A program made the position numbers and the translations under genes. From contig JAYTJE010000061.1 of assembly GCA_043731355.1 (NCBI GenBank), forward strand, positions 1 through 39,506: DNA of 39,506 nt. Direction: 5' to 3'. The notes under the pieces were generated by a model. That model was not told the origin of the DNA. It saw nothing but the letters and a program-made list of their open reading frames with translations, and ran no database searches. The DNA is from GWC2-56-14 sp043731355. GTDB lineage: Bacteria > Nitrospirota > UBA9217. Positions 16,348 through 24,111 of this stretch are shown piece by piece (positions within the stretch are counted from its first letter, which is position 1; every line of letters begins with the position of its first letter).

Positions 16348-17792
16348 AAAAAAGAATTCTCCTGGGGTTTAGTCTGCTGCTGCTCATATTCCTGGCGGGC
16401 AGCATCATCGCGGTGTTGTATATCACGAAAACGACCGACAGGATGGACCGCCTGGTCCTCCTTCATCAGGTCGAGATACTCCGCGAGGACCTGATCATTC
16501 GTGTTCAGCAAGTGCAGTCGCATATCTATCGCAGCAGGATCAGGGACAGCGGCGATATTGATCTGCTTATCAGCCAGGTCCAGGAAATGGACCGGACGAT
16601 GGAATCCTGCGTCGGTTGTCACCATTCTCCGGAGCTTACCCAGGGGCTGGTCTCGATGCGGGACATGGCGAACGATTACAAAAGCGCCATCAGCCGTCTT
16701 ATTACCGCATCGGCGAACCTGTCTCGCATCGCCGGGCTGGAACGCCGGGCGCAGGACCTCGGGCAGGAACTTATCACGATGACCCAGGGCATGGCCTTCA
16801 CCGCCAATGTCCGGCTCCAGCAAAAGACCCAGGAAACCATGGCCGCGATCCGCGAGGTACGCTGGGTGCTTTCGGTCACCCTCCTGCTGGGACTGGCGCT
16901 GGCGTTTATCATCGCGTATACGCTGACGAAGGGCCTTGACCGGAGGCTCCAGCAACTTCTTGAAGCGACCAGGCGGATCGCCCGCGGGGAGCTTCAGCAC
17001 CGGGTTGAGATTACGGACGCGCAAGGAAGCGAGTTTAGGGAGCTGGGAGAAGCGTTCAACACCATGACGCACAACCTTCACGTGTCTCAGCGCCAGCTCA
17101 TGCAAAGCGCAAAGCTGGCCGCCATCGGTGAGCTGGCAACGAATATCGCTTACGAAGTGAACAATCCGCTGACTGGCGTCCTGGGATATACGGGCCTGTT
17201 GCTCAAGGCGGACGACATCCCGGCCGACAAAAAAGAACACTTGAGGATCGTGGAACGGGAGACGCTTCGCGCCCGGGAGATCCTGAAGAACCTGCTGGAT
17301 TTTTCACGGCGAAAACCGCCACAGATGGTGAAGGCTGATATGAACATGGTCATCCAGGATACGTTACCGCTCATCAAGGGACAGGCCAAATTAAACAATG
17401 TTGCTATTTCCACGTTCTGTGACGACAGCCTCCCGCAGGTCTCGATCGACGTCGATGAGATACGGCAGGTATTTGTCAATCTCATCAATAACGCGTGTTT
17501 TGCCATGCCGAAGGGAGGCAGCCTCGATATCCGCTGCCGGTCGGAACAGGATGGCACGGGGCGTCAATCGGTCATCGTGGAGTTTGCCGATACGGGCCAT
17601 GGGATCCCCGAAGAATATTTGGGAAAAATATTCGACCCGTTCTTTTCAGCCAGGCCGGACGGCGGAGGGACCGGGTTGGGTTTGTCGATCAGCTACATGG
17701 TTGTGCAAAACCATGGCGGCAGGATCGAAGTTGAAAGCACCGTGGACAAGGGCTCCCTATTCAGAGTGGTCATTCCCGTCCAGGATGTTTAG
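16344..17792 (+). CDS. Histidine-kinase-like protein with CxxCH sensor and no phospho-acceptor His
   Basis: A 482-aa protein. TM helix at 5-27, periplasmic helical region containing CVGCHH (C89, C92, H93, H94), second TM at about 174-194, HAMP at about 195-247, HisKA-like region, then HATPase_c with intact N box (NLINNACFAM), DTGHGIP, FDPFF and GGGTGLGLS. The H box reads NIAYEVNNPL with Tyr270 (codon TAC) where the upstream kinase has NVAHEINNPL. The ATP-binding part therefore looks functional but the canonical phosphorylation site is absent. CxxCH outside the membrane could attach heme c or bind metal. The ATG overlaps the preceding kinase gene, so the two are probably made together and may form heterodimers. 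Confidence 0.9.
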   Translation: MKKRILLGFSLLLLIFLAGSIIAVLYITKTTDRMDRLVLLHQVEILREDLIIRVQQVQSHIYRSRIRDSGDIDLLISQVQEMDRTMESCVGCHHSPELTQGLVSMRDMANDYKSAISRLITASANLSRIAGLERRAQDLGQELITMTQGMAFTANVRLQQKTQETMAAIREVRWVLSVTLLLGLALAFIIAYTLTKGLDRRLQQLLEATRRIARGELQHRVEITDAQGSEFRELGEAFNTMTHNLHVSQRQLMQSAKLAAIGELATNIAYEVNNPLTGVLGYTGLLLKADDIPADKKEHLRIVERETLRAREILKNLLDFSRRKPPQMVKADMNMVIQDTLPLIKGQAKLNNVAISTFCDDSLPQVSIDVDEIRQVFVNLINNACFAMPKGGSLDIRCRSEQDGTGRQSVIVEFADTGHGIPEEYLGKIFDPFFSARPDGGGTGLGLSISYMVVQNHGGRIEVESTVDKGSLFRVVIPVQDV

Positions 17793-17849
17793 GGCGGAAG
17801 GAGAAGTGAAAATGTTCGCTGCGATGAGCGGCATGGGGGAGTGGGCATA

Positions 17850-19364
17850 ATGGCCGGTGAAAAGATACTGGTGGTTGATGATGAGGAAATGATCCGGGAC
17901 CTTTGCTTTCATATTCTTTCGGCGGAGGGCTACCAGGTATCAACAGCGCCGAACGGCAAGGCTGCCTTCGAGGAATTGAACCGGAACATGACGGATCTTC
18001 TCATCACCGACATCAAAATGCCCGGGATGGACGGGATGGAGCTTTTTGAGCAGGTCAAGGGGCTGGGCCGCGATATCGTCACCATCTTTATTACGGGACA
18101 TGGCACCCTCGATACCGCCATCGAATCACTGATGAGCGGCGTTGACGGCTTTGTGCTGAAACCGTTCACCCAGGAAGAACTCCTCGGCACGGTCGAACGT
18201 TCGATGAATCGCAGCAGACTCCAGAAGGAGAACATCCGGCTCAAGGCGCTGATCCCCCTGTTCGAGATCAGCAAACTGCTCGTTACCGAGATCGACCTTG
18301 CCCATCTGTTCAAGATCATCACCGAGGTCCTGGTGCAGGAATTCTCGGCAGAGCGTGTTTCGCTCATGCTGCTCGATGAGAAGAGCGGCAACCTGGTGAT
18401 CCGTGCTTCACACGGCTTGCCGACGGAGACGGCCCTGAAAGCCCGGCGCAGGACCGGCGAGGGCATCTCGGGACTGGTGCTCAAAAACCGTAAACCGCTG
18501 ATCATATCGCGCGGCAAACATGCCGACCCGGAGGTCATGGACGCCCTGAACCTCGATAACATGCCGGTCTCATCCATGTCGGCGCCGCTGATCGGCAGGG
18601 ACAAGAAGTTCGGCGTCCTCAGTGTGAGCAAATTCGCCGATCCGCCGTTTACCACCAGTGACCTGCAGGTGCTTCTGATCCTGTCGAGCCAGGTGGTCAC
18701 GGCCATGGAAAACGCCGGTCTCTACGAGAGCCTGCGGGAGAACTACTTCCGAACGGTCCAGGCGCTGGTGGCCGCCGTGGAGGCGAAAGACCCCTATACC
18801 CGGTGGCATTCAACGAATGTCGCCAAATATGCCGTCGCCATCGGACGCGATATGGGGATGGGCCCCACCCAGCTTGAGGAGATGCATATTTCCTCCATCC
18901 TGCATGACGTGGGAAAGATCGGCATCAGCGAGCGCATCATCAGCAAACCGGACCGCCTGAGCCGGGAAGAATTCGATATTATGAAAGACCATCCGGCGCA
19001 CGGGATCCGGATCCTCGAACCCATCGGGTTTGCACCGGCCATTATCGAGGCCATCTATCAGCATCACGAGCGCTACGATGGCAAAGGATATCCAGGGGGA
19101 CTGGCGGGTGAACAGATCACGCTTGCCGCGCGGATACTGAGTGTTTCCGATACCATGGATGCCATGCTGTCGGAGCGCCCCTATCGCGGCATGATCTCCG
19201 CCGAAGAGGTCCTGGCGGAACTGGAGCGGGAATCAGGTAAACAGTTTGATCCAAAAGTATCAGAAGCCGCCTGCCGCCTGATTGAAAAAGGCTTGTTGAA
19301 GCTCGGGTTGAAAGCCTTCCACCAGCAATCCGCTGGTATCGGCAACGAAGAGTTTGAAAGATAA
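17850..19364 (+). CDS. Response regulator with GAF and HD-GYP domains
   Basis: A 504-aa cytoplasmic regulator. REC domain at 1-120 with acidic pair D10/D11, phospho-acceptor D54 in LITDIKMPG and K104 in LKPF; GAF domain at about 140-290; HD-GYP domain at about 300-490 with H320, HDVGK (352-356) and HHERYDGKGYPGGL (405-418). HD-GYP proteins hydrolyse c-di-GMP, and all signature residues are present, so an active phosphodiesterase is expected. ATG 17850 is chosen over GTG 17841 because GGGGAG ends 8 nt upstream. It is the likely partner of the two kinases just upstream. Confidence 0.93.
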   Translation: MAGEKILVVDDEEMIRDLCFHILSAEGYQVSTAPNGKAAFEELNRNMTDLLITDIKMPGMDGMELFEQVKGLGRDIVTIFITGHGTLDTAIESLMSGVDGFVLKPFTQEELLGTVERSMNRSRLQKENIRLKALIPLFEISKLLVTEIDLAHLFKIITEVLVQEFSAERVSLMLLDEKSGNLVIRASHGLPTETALKARRRTGEGISGLVLKNRKPLIISRGKHADPEVMDALNLDNMPVSSMSAPLIGRDKKFGVLSVSKFADPPFTTSDLQVLLILSSQVVTAMENAGLYESLRENYFRTVQALVAAVEAKDPYTRWHSTNVAKYAVAIGRDMGMGPTQLEEMHISSILHDVGKIGISERIISKPDRLSREEFDIMKDHPAHGIRILEPIGFAPAIIEAIYQHHERYDGKGYPGGLAGEQITLAARILSVSDTMDAMLSERPYRGMISAEEVLAELERESGKQFDPKVSEAACRLIEKGLLKLGLKAFHQQSAGIGNEEFER

Positions 19365-19384
19365 AAGAGAGAAGGAAGAAGTGA

Positions 19385-19412
19385 GAAGGTAAGAAGGTAA
19401 GAAGGTAAGAAG
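19385..19412 (+). repeat. Short tandem repeat (GAAGGTAA)3.5
   Basis: An 8-nt unit GAAGGTAA is repeated three and a half times just after the HD-GYP gene, in a purine-rich stretch between two convergent genes. A related GAAGTTAGAAGTAAGAAG stretch follows aroC at about 31733-31750. Confidence 0.8.
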
Positions 19413-19443
19413 CGAGACTATAGGCTTTTTGATAATCCAGCGA

Positions 19444-19998
19444 TCATGCGGGCTGTTTCATTCGTTGCCGCAGCTTTTTTCCTGCCAGGGAGAGCAGCAG
19501 CAGGAATATGAGTGAAAACCCGGTGGCGTTCAGCACCGGGTTCTCCTTTCCGAGGAGATTGACAAGGACTATGAAGGGGATTACCAGCATGAGCAGCCAG
19601 CCTTCGCGGTAGCCGGAATAGTAGGCTTCCGTTCCCGCCATGGCCGCGGCTCCCGCGCCGACCATTCCGGCTCCCGCTATGAGTATGGGCCCTGCGTACT
19701 GCTCCGGCGCGTAGAATCCGGCGACCTGAAGCGCGAGCCCCGTGACGATCGGACCGACGATGAACTTTTTCACCACGGACCTCCCGGCGAGGAGGAACAT
19801 GCCGGACAGCAGCGCGCCTGTCTCGAACAGCATGATCCCGATGGTGTAGAAAGGGTTCTGGAGCGGATAGAGCACAGCCAGGACCGCGGCGCCAAGGACC
19901 TGTACGATCAGGCCCGTGCGATAGGCTATATCGTGCATACGACTGTAAGCTGGGCCTGCCTTGACGAACTGTTCTTTACTGTTCGGGTTGGTTGACAT
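19444..19998 (-). CDS. Uncharacterised integral membrane protein (DUF2301-like)
   Basis: A 184-aa protein with about five to six hydrophobic segments and short polar termini. Segments such as GFYAPEQYAGPILIAGAGM and EAYYSGYREGWLLMLVIPF resemble DUF2301-type membrane proteins, an assignment made from memory of the family and not certain. It is convergent with the signalling operon and divergent from the porin. No function can be assigned. Confidence 0.75.
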   Translation of the reverse strand: MSTNPNSKEQFVKAGPAYSRMHDIAYRTGLIVQVLGAAVLAVLYPLQNPFYTIGIMLFETGALLSGMFLLAGRSVVKKFIVGPIVTGLALQVAGFYAPEQYAGPILIAGAGMVGAGAAAMAGTEAYYSGYREGWLLMLVIPFIVLVNLLGKENPVLNATGFSLIFLLLLSLAGKKLRQRMKQPA

Positions 19999-20085
19999 GC
20001 AGGTTTATAGCACGGGTCTTTTTATTATGCAAGGAGAAACTCCTGTAGCAACGTGGCCGGGAGCGTCTGCAATATGGCAGGGAAG

Positions 20086-20190
20086 TTTACCACGAAGAAC
20101 ACGAAGTGCGCGAAGTTAAAATCAATACTTTGATTTTGTCTTTTTCAAATTTCTCGTGATCTTCGCGCTCTTCGTGGTTAAAAAGGTTTA
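20086..20190. repeat. Intergenic inverted-repeat element, CACGAAG family
   Basis: The left arm (20086-20117, ACCACGAAGAACACGAAG then TGCGCGAAG) is the inverse of the right arm (about 20153-20180, CTTCGCGCTCTTCGTGGT). A nested hairpin AAAATCAA/TTGATTTT lies between them. The 570-bp gap that contains it has no convincing gene; a 63-codon minus-strand frame across it is a by-product of the repeat. Confidence 0.75.
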
Positions 20191-20319
20191 TTGGCTCCGG
20201 CCTGTCCGGGTTAGGTATCTTACCAAGGCCCGCTCGTTCCGCGCCGGGATGCGGCGCCATAGTTTCAATAGACAGCACATGTAAAGCTTTATTTTTACAT
20301 TTTATTCGATAGAAAAGTC

Positions 20320-20348
20320 TTGACTTGAATAAGTCACTTTGGTATAGT
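20320..20348 (+). promoter_or_regulatory. Sigma-70-type promoter of the porin gene
   Basis: TTGACT (20320-20325), a 17-nt spacer and TATAGT (20343-20348) form a near-consensus promoter. Transcription would start near 20355, giving a leader of about 215 nt before the porin ATG. Two inverted repeats overlap these elements and are listed separately. Confidence 0.75.
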
Positions 20349-20368
20349 TTGCCTGTCTCATACCAAAG
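20321..20368. promoter_or_regulatory. Two palindromes overlapping the porin promoter (operator candidates)
   Basis: TGACTT-GAAT-AAGTCA (20321-20336) is a perfect 6-bp dyad lying on the -35 side. CTTTGGTAT (20337-20345) and ATACCAAAG (20360-20368) form a perfect 9-bp inverted repeat spanning the -10 box and start site. Their placement suits repressor binding. The cognate regulator is not evident in the window. Confidence 0.5.
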
Positions 20369-20526
20369 GTATAAAACTCACAACGAGAACTTTTGTTTGT
20401 TCAGGAGTGTTCCTTCCAGATTCATACTCCAGCGCGAAAGGGGGGTGAGCTGAACGTAATACCGTTGTACTTTAGCGAAAGCAGTTGTAGCGTTGCTCCA
20501 TACTATATATAGAGAGATGTGCTAAC

Positions 20527-20546
20527 TGTTCCGGCCAGCCGGGACA
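20527..20546 (+). promoter_or_regulatory. Hairpin just upstream of the porin ribosome binding site
   Basis: GTTCCGGC and GCCGGGAC can pair (one G-U), forming a compact hairpin about 12 nt before the AGGAGG SD at 20558-20563. It could affect porin mRNA stability or translation. The rest of the leader (20355-20526) matches no riboswitch class that I recognise. Confidence 0.35.
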
Positions 20547-20569
20547 AAACCTAAATAGGAGGATAAACG

Positions 20570-21859
20570 ATGAAGAAGTTTCTGGTAGTACTGGTAGTCG
20601 TAGCACTGTCGTGCATGAGCTCCATGGCGTTCGCCGCCACGGAAATCGGGGTGAGTGGCAGCATTGATTATCGTATGCGGAACCTCGTGAACATGGACCT
20701 GAACGATATTAAATCGGACAACCAGAACATCACTCAGGAGCGGGTGCGCTTGAACATCGACGCGAAGGCTGGCGACGTCAAGGGCAAGCTCTCCATTGAG
20801 AATGACTGGGATACCTGGAGCAGATTTGAAGCAACCCAGGCGAATAACACCAACTCCTTCCTTCAACTCCGCGAAGCATGGATCAACTTCAACCTTCCCG
20901 GTCTTCCGGTGAACGTGAACGCCGGCCATCAGTTCCTGCAGCTTGGCAATGCTTGGTTCTTCCGCTCCATGAAGTTCGGCTCCGACGCCTGGGTCCTCGC
21001 CAACGTTACGGGCAACAATACCGCCGCGTTTGTGAACATCAAGGTCGCCGAGAACAACACGAAGCTTGCCGATGACACTGACGCCTATGCATTCCTCGAT
21101 GTCTATAAGCTGAGCGACACGCTGACCGCCGGCGTAAACGTTACCAAGGTCAGCGATCGTGACGGCAAGTTCATGACCGCTGTCTATGCTGGTTCCACCG
21201 GCTACTTTGGTGGAGCTCCTTTTGTCAATGCCGACCTACAGAACCTCGAAGCACATGCAACCGCTGCAATCGGACCGGCAAAGCTGAATGCCGAAGTTGA
21301 TATGCAGATGGGCGATGCCACCGATGGTGGTCTCACCAAGCATAAGTTCAAGGGCAACCAGGTTGTTCTGCAGGCCACTATCCCGATGGATGCGCTCACG
21401 ATCAATGCAACGGTAGCGCGCGGCAGCGGCGCCAAGAAGGCCGACAAGGACGTGAAGGAATATATTGCGCTCCTGGATGCTGATCCTCACTACACGGTTA
21501 TCTATGAGTATCTCGTAAAGACCGCAGCCAGACAGCACTTTGCAAGCACACACACCGGCTTCGGCAACACCACGGCAGTCAGTGTGGGCGCTGATGTCAA
21601 AGCGACCAAGGACCTCATGATCGGCGCGGATTTATGGTATCTCCAGGCAACGGAGAAGGTCACGCCTTTTGTTGGCGCAGCAGCAACCAACGATCTCGGC
21701 ATGGAACTCGATGCCAAGATCAACTGGAAGCTCTATGACAACCTGAGCTTCAATACCGTGATCGGCTATTTCATGCCGGGCGATGCGTACAAGATCAGCG
21801 CAACCAAGGATGCGGACAATGCACGTGCGATCCAGTCTGTGCTGAGCTTCAAGTTCTAA
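20570..21859 (+). CDS. Outer-membrane porin-like beta-barrel protein
   Basis: A 429-aa secreted protein. A classical signal peptide is present (MKKFLVVLVVVALSCMSSMA, cleavage after AFA). Alternating polar/hydrophobic strands follow, such as GVSGSIDYRMRNLVNMDL and RVRLNIDAKAGDVKGKLSIE, and the chain ends in Phe (VLSFKF), the usual outer-membrane barrel terminus recognised by the Bam machinery. It is probably a monocistronic, highly expressed porin: strong promoter, AGGAGG SD, and a terminator just downstream. Substrate specificity cannot be read from sequence. Confidence 0.85.
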   Translation: MKKFLVVLVVVALSCMSSMAFAATEIGVSGSIDYRMRNLVNMDLNDIKSDNQNITQERVRLNIDAKAGDVKGKLSIENDWDTWSRFEATQANNTNSFLQLREAWINFNLPGLPVNVNAGHQFLQLGNAWFFRSMKFGSDAWVLANVTGNNTAAFVNIKVAENNTKLADDTDAYAFLDVYKLSDTLTAGVNVTKVSDRDGKFMTAVYAGSTGYFGGAPFVNADLQNLEAHATAAIGPAKLNAEVDMQMGDATDGGLTKHKFKGNQVVLQATIPMDALTINATVARGSGAKKADKDVKEYIALLDADPHYTVIYEYLVKTAARQHFASTHTGFGNTTAVSVGADVKATKDLMIGADLWYLQATEKVTPFVGAAATNDLGMELDAKINWKLYDNLSFNTVIGYFMPGDAYKISATKDADNARAIQSVLSFKF

Positions 21860-21871
21860 ATGTAAGAACAT

Positions 21872-21946
21872 ACCCTGCCGTTTGAATTTGGCAGGGTTGT
21901 AAGGTATACGAACAGCCCCGGAAGGAAACATTCTTCCGGGGCTGTT
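21872..21946 (+). terminator. Double hairpin terminator after the porin gene
   Basis: The first hairpin is ACCCTGCC (21872-21879) with GGCAGGGT (21890-21897). The second has a perfect 14-bp stem (21911-21924 with 21933-21946, AACAGCCCCGGAAG and its complement) followed by TTTATTGTTT. The second is a strong intrinsic terminator. Confidence 0.88.
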
Positions 21947-22173
21947 TTATTGTTTGTAGCGGTGATAATTCTACCACATGAGCTTTCGGCCTGTGCTTTT
22001 CCAGAGGCCTTGACCCCGCCCCTTCCGGGTTTTTTATTCTTGTGCTCAAGGTGATATTGTGATAAATCTAAGTATGAAAAGTATGAGAACCTGGCGAAGG
22101 CGATATATGACATTGGTAAATACGCGTTCACTGCGCTGGAGCAGACCCTGCGGCCCACAAGGAGGACTGAAAA

Positions 22174-22272
22174 ATGGACGGCTTAACGCTTCTTTTTGGG
22201 ATGGGTAGCGCTGTATTACTGGGAGTGCTTTTTTTCCTAAACCGGCACGAAAAAAAACACAAGCATGGCTAA
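22174..22272 (+). CDS. Possible 32-aa single-pass membrane microprotein
   Basis: A small frame reads MDGLTLLFGMGSAVLLGVLF then FLNRHEKKHKHG: one hydrophobic helix and a basic, His-rich tail. It has a good SD (GGAGGA, 22161-22166) 7 nt upstream and a strong terminator 27 nt after the stop. Upstream, in other frames, is a segment reading YENLAKAIYDIGKYAFTAL (from about 22082) with no usable start codon. Adding one A to each of two short A-runs would join the pieces into one 67-aa protein, so this may be the tail of a broken small gene. Function is unknown. Confidence 0.4.
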   Translation: MDGLTLLFGMGSAVLLGVLFFLNRHEKKHKHG

Positions 22273-22299
22273 GATGAAAAATAAGATGCGTGACAGTAA

Positions 22300-22332
22300 A
22301 AAACCCGGAAGGCAGGAAACCTTCCGGGTTTT
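22300..22332. terminator. Bidirectional intrinsic terminator
   Basis: A perfect 13-bp stem (AAAACCCGGAAGG at 22300-22312, its complement at 22320-22332) has A-rich sequence on the left and T-rich on the right. It can end both the small + strand ORF and the minus-strand fchA-folD operon. Confidence 0.88.
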
Positions 22333-22406
22333 CTTGTTTTGAAATAGATTACATCGCATGAGCTCCAAGACCAGCTTTTCCTGTACCCTGACCCCTGGAT
22401 ACTGTC

Positions 22407-23258
22407 TTACGGGTTCTGAAGCTTCGCCGCCTTTACCACATGCTTCAGCAGCACCCGGGTCGTGACCGTGCCGACGCCGCCCGGCACGGGAGTGATGGCC
22501 CCGGCGACTTCCTTGACCGCATCGGTGTTCACGTCGCCCACGAACTTGTCGCCTTCGGGGTTGATGCCAACGTCCATGACCGTGGCGCCGGGCTTGATGT
22601 AGTCCGCAGTGATCATCTTTGCTTTGCCGATGGCTGCTACGACGATATCCGCCCGTTTGCAGACGCCTGGCAGGTCCCTGGTCTTCGAATGGCAGACCGT
22701 GACCGTGGCGTTCTCGCCCAGAAGCAGCATGGACATGGGCTTGCCCACGACCATGGAGCGGCCGATGACAACCGCGTCTTTGCCCGACATCGGGATCTCG
22801 TAAAAACGGAGCATTTCCATGACTGCCTGCGGCGTTGCCGGCGGGAAGCCGGTCAGGTCGCCTGCCATGATCTTGCCGGCGTTCACCGGGTTGAAGCAGT
22901 CAATGTCTTTTTCCGGCGCAAGAATATGTTTTACCACGTCCTCTCGGATCTGCTTCGGAAACGGCCGCATCACGATGATGCCGTGAATGTTTCTGTCGCT
23001 GTTCCGCTGCTTCAGGATGTTCACGAACTCGTCCTGGCTCAGGGAGCCGGAAAGTTGTTCGATCTCGCAGAGGATCCCGTTCTTTTCAGCCATCTTTTTT
23101 GCACTGTTCGCGTAGAAAACCGAATCCGAGGCTTCTCCCACGATCATGATCCGAAGCGCGGGATTGACGCCTTTTGCCTTAAGCTCCGAGACATCCTTCT
23201 GGATATCCTGATCCATCTTCTGAGCAACTTCTTTTCCCGTCAACAGTTTAGCCGCCAT
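22407..23258 (-). CDS. folD: FolD-family methylenetetrahydrofolate dehydrogenase
   Basis: FolD family (283 aa from ATG 23258) oxidises methylene-THF to methenyl-THF and usually also hydrolyses it to formyl-THF. Dinucleotide and fold motifs are present: FPPATPQAV, IGRSMVVGKPMS and PVPGGVGTVTT. The YxxxK motif reads Y49-A-N-S-A53, so the catalytic Lys is replaced by Ala, and the usual VQLPLP is VMRPFP, replacing the active-site Gln. The DID Asp remains. Cyclohydrolase activity is therefore doubtful. The frame is open from 23270, but GGAG sits 6 nt before ATG 23258. It follows fchA on the same strand, which could supply the missing step. Confidence 0.93.
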   Translation of the reverse strand: MAAKLLTGKEVAQKMDQDIQKDVSELKAKGVNPALRIMIVGEASDSVFYANSAKKMAEKNGILCEIEQLSGSLSQDEFVNILKQRNSDRNIHGIIVMRPFPKQIREDVVKHILAPEKDIDCFNPVNAGKIMAGDLTGFPPATPQAVMEMLRFYEIPMSGKDAVVIGRSMVVGKPMSMLLLGENATVTVCHSKTRDLPGVCKRADIVVAAIGKAKMITADYIKPGATVMDVGINPEGDKFVGDVNTDAVKEVAGAITPVPGGVGTVTTRVLLKHVVKAAKLQNP

Positions 23259-23290
23259 GTCAGACTCCATTATAGTTAAAGGTTTTCGAT

Positions 23291-23327
23291 GTTAATTCCG
23301 CATTCCGCAATCCGAATTCCGAATTGG
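23291..23327. repeat. Dispersed GAATGCGGAAT-type repeat, copy 1
   Basis: ATTCCGCATTCCGCAATCCG and ATTCCGAATT sit between fchA and folD. They match in sequence and style the copies at 25356, 25432, 27959 and 28058. It is a single arm without a clear inverted partner here. Confidence 0.75.
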
Positions 23328-23329
23328 GA

Positions 23330-23956
23330 CTATCCCATCTTCTTGTACGTCGTTTCCATTACGCTCTTTTCAAGCGCCGCGACCTGTTTCAATACATCCT
23401 GCATCTGCGTCCACGTCCTGGTATTGTACGCTTCGTCCTTGATGCTGTTGACGTTGATCTTGACGTTGAGCGCCGAACTCTGGGCGCAGGCCTGGGCGAG
23501 CAGCACCGCAACGCCGGCATCGCTTACCGCTCCAACGTTGCCGATGTCGGCAGCCCGCTCCGCGAGCCTCGCGACCTCCAGTGATTTGAGCCCGATCTCG
23601 AAAGGCGCCTGACAGGCTATTTTAAGCGCTGCCTGCATGGCTGTTGTCCTCGCGGCTTTTTCCTCGTCAGTGTTCTTCGGCATTTTGTACACGGCGGACA
23701 GCGCGCCGTACGCTTCGGTGTCCTTCTGGACCAGGTCCTGCATCTCTGTTCGCAGTTTTTCCGATTCCGCGAGCAAGATTTCGATCTGCGGCTGCACGTC
23801 CTTGTATTTCTCCTTGCCGAGCGTCAGATTCGACACCATGCTGACGAGTGCGGCGCCAAGCGCGCCAATGAGCGCAGCAACACTGCCTCCACCCGGTTCC
23901 GGAGACTTGCTCGCAAGTTTGTCCATAAAGTGGCGTACCGGCTTGTCCATATACAT
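23330..23956 (-). CDS. fchA: Cyclodeaminase/cyclohydrolase family protein (FchA-like)
   Basis: A 208-aa helical protein of the formiminotransferase-cyclodeaminase family, whose stand-alone members act as methenyl-THF cyclohydrolase (FchA) or formimino-THF cyclodeaminase. The signature PEPGGGSVAALIGALGAALV lies near the N-terminus, and the C-terminal half has the DIGNVGAVSDAGVAVLLAQA segment. The frame is open from 23998, but ATG 23956 has GAGGAGG upstream and matches the family start (MYMDKPVRHFMDKLASKS). It is the first gene of an operon with folD. Given the altered FolD active site, methenyl-THF cyclohydrolase is the most likely role. Confidence 0.88.
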   Translation of the reverse strand: MYMDKPVRHFMDKLASKSPEPGGGSVAALIGALGAALVSMVSNLTLGKEKYKDVQPQIEILLAESEKLRTEMQDLVQKDTEAYGALSAVYKMPKNTDEEKAARTTAMQAALKIACQAPFEIGLKSLEVARLAERAADIGNVGAVSDAGVAVLLAQACAQSSALNVKINVNSIKDEAYNTRTWTQMQDVLKQVAALEKSVMETTYKKMG

Positions 23957-23997
23957 TTGATCAAAGGCCTCCTCGTAGAGTATTCTGTGGGAATGCA

Positions 23998-24027
23998 AGG
24001 ATACTAAAAGTAAGCCGATGCTGTCAA
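23998..24027 (-). promoter_or_regulatory. Sigma-70-type promoter of fchA-folD
   Basis: Read on the minus strand, TTGACA (24027-24022), an 18-nt spacer and TATCCT (24003-23998) precede fchA. Transcription would start near 23991, about 35 nt before the ATG. Confidence 0.65.
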
Positions 24028-24111
24028 TAAAAAAATACCGCCGTGGCCGGATTCGCTCGTTACGAAACGTAGCGCTATAAGATATATACTCACAGTTTAT
24101 AAAAGTTTTCC

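Noticed and set aside
20087..20278. A 63-codon minus-strand frame in the porin upstream region
   Set aside because: It is created by translating the CACGAAG repeat (NHEEREDHEKFEK-type sequence), not a gene.
20355..20569. Riboswitch in the porin leader
   Set aside because: No conserved core of c-di-GMP, cobalamin or other classes I know could be matched; only generic hairpins are visible.
22440..23279. A 279-codon + strand frame opposite folD
   Set aside because: It is a shadow of folD with a His/Asp/Arg-rich sequence and no motif.
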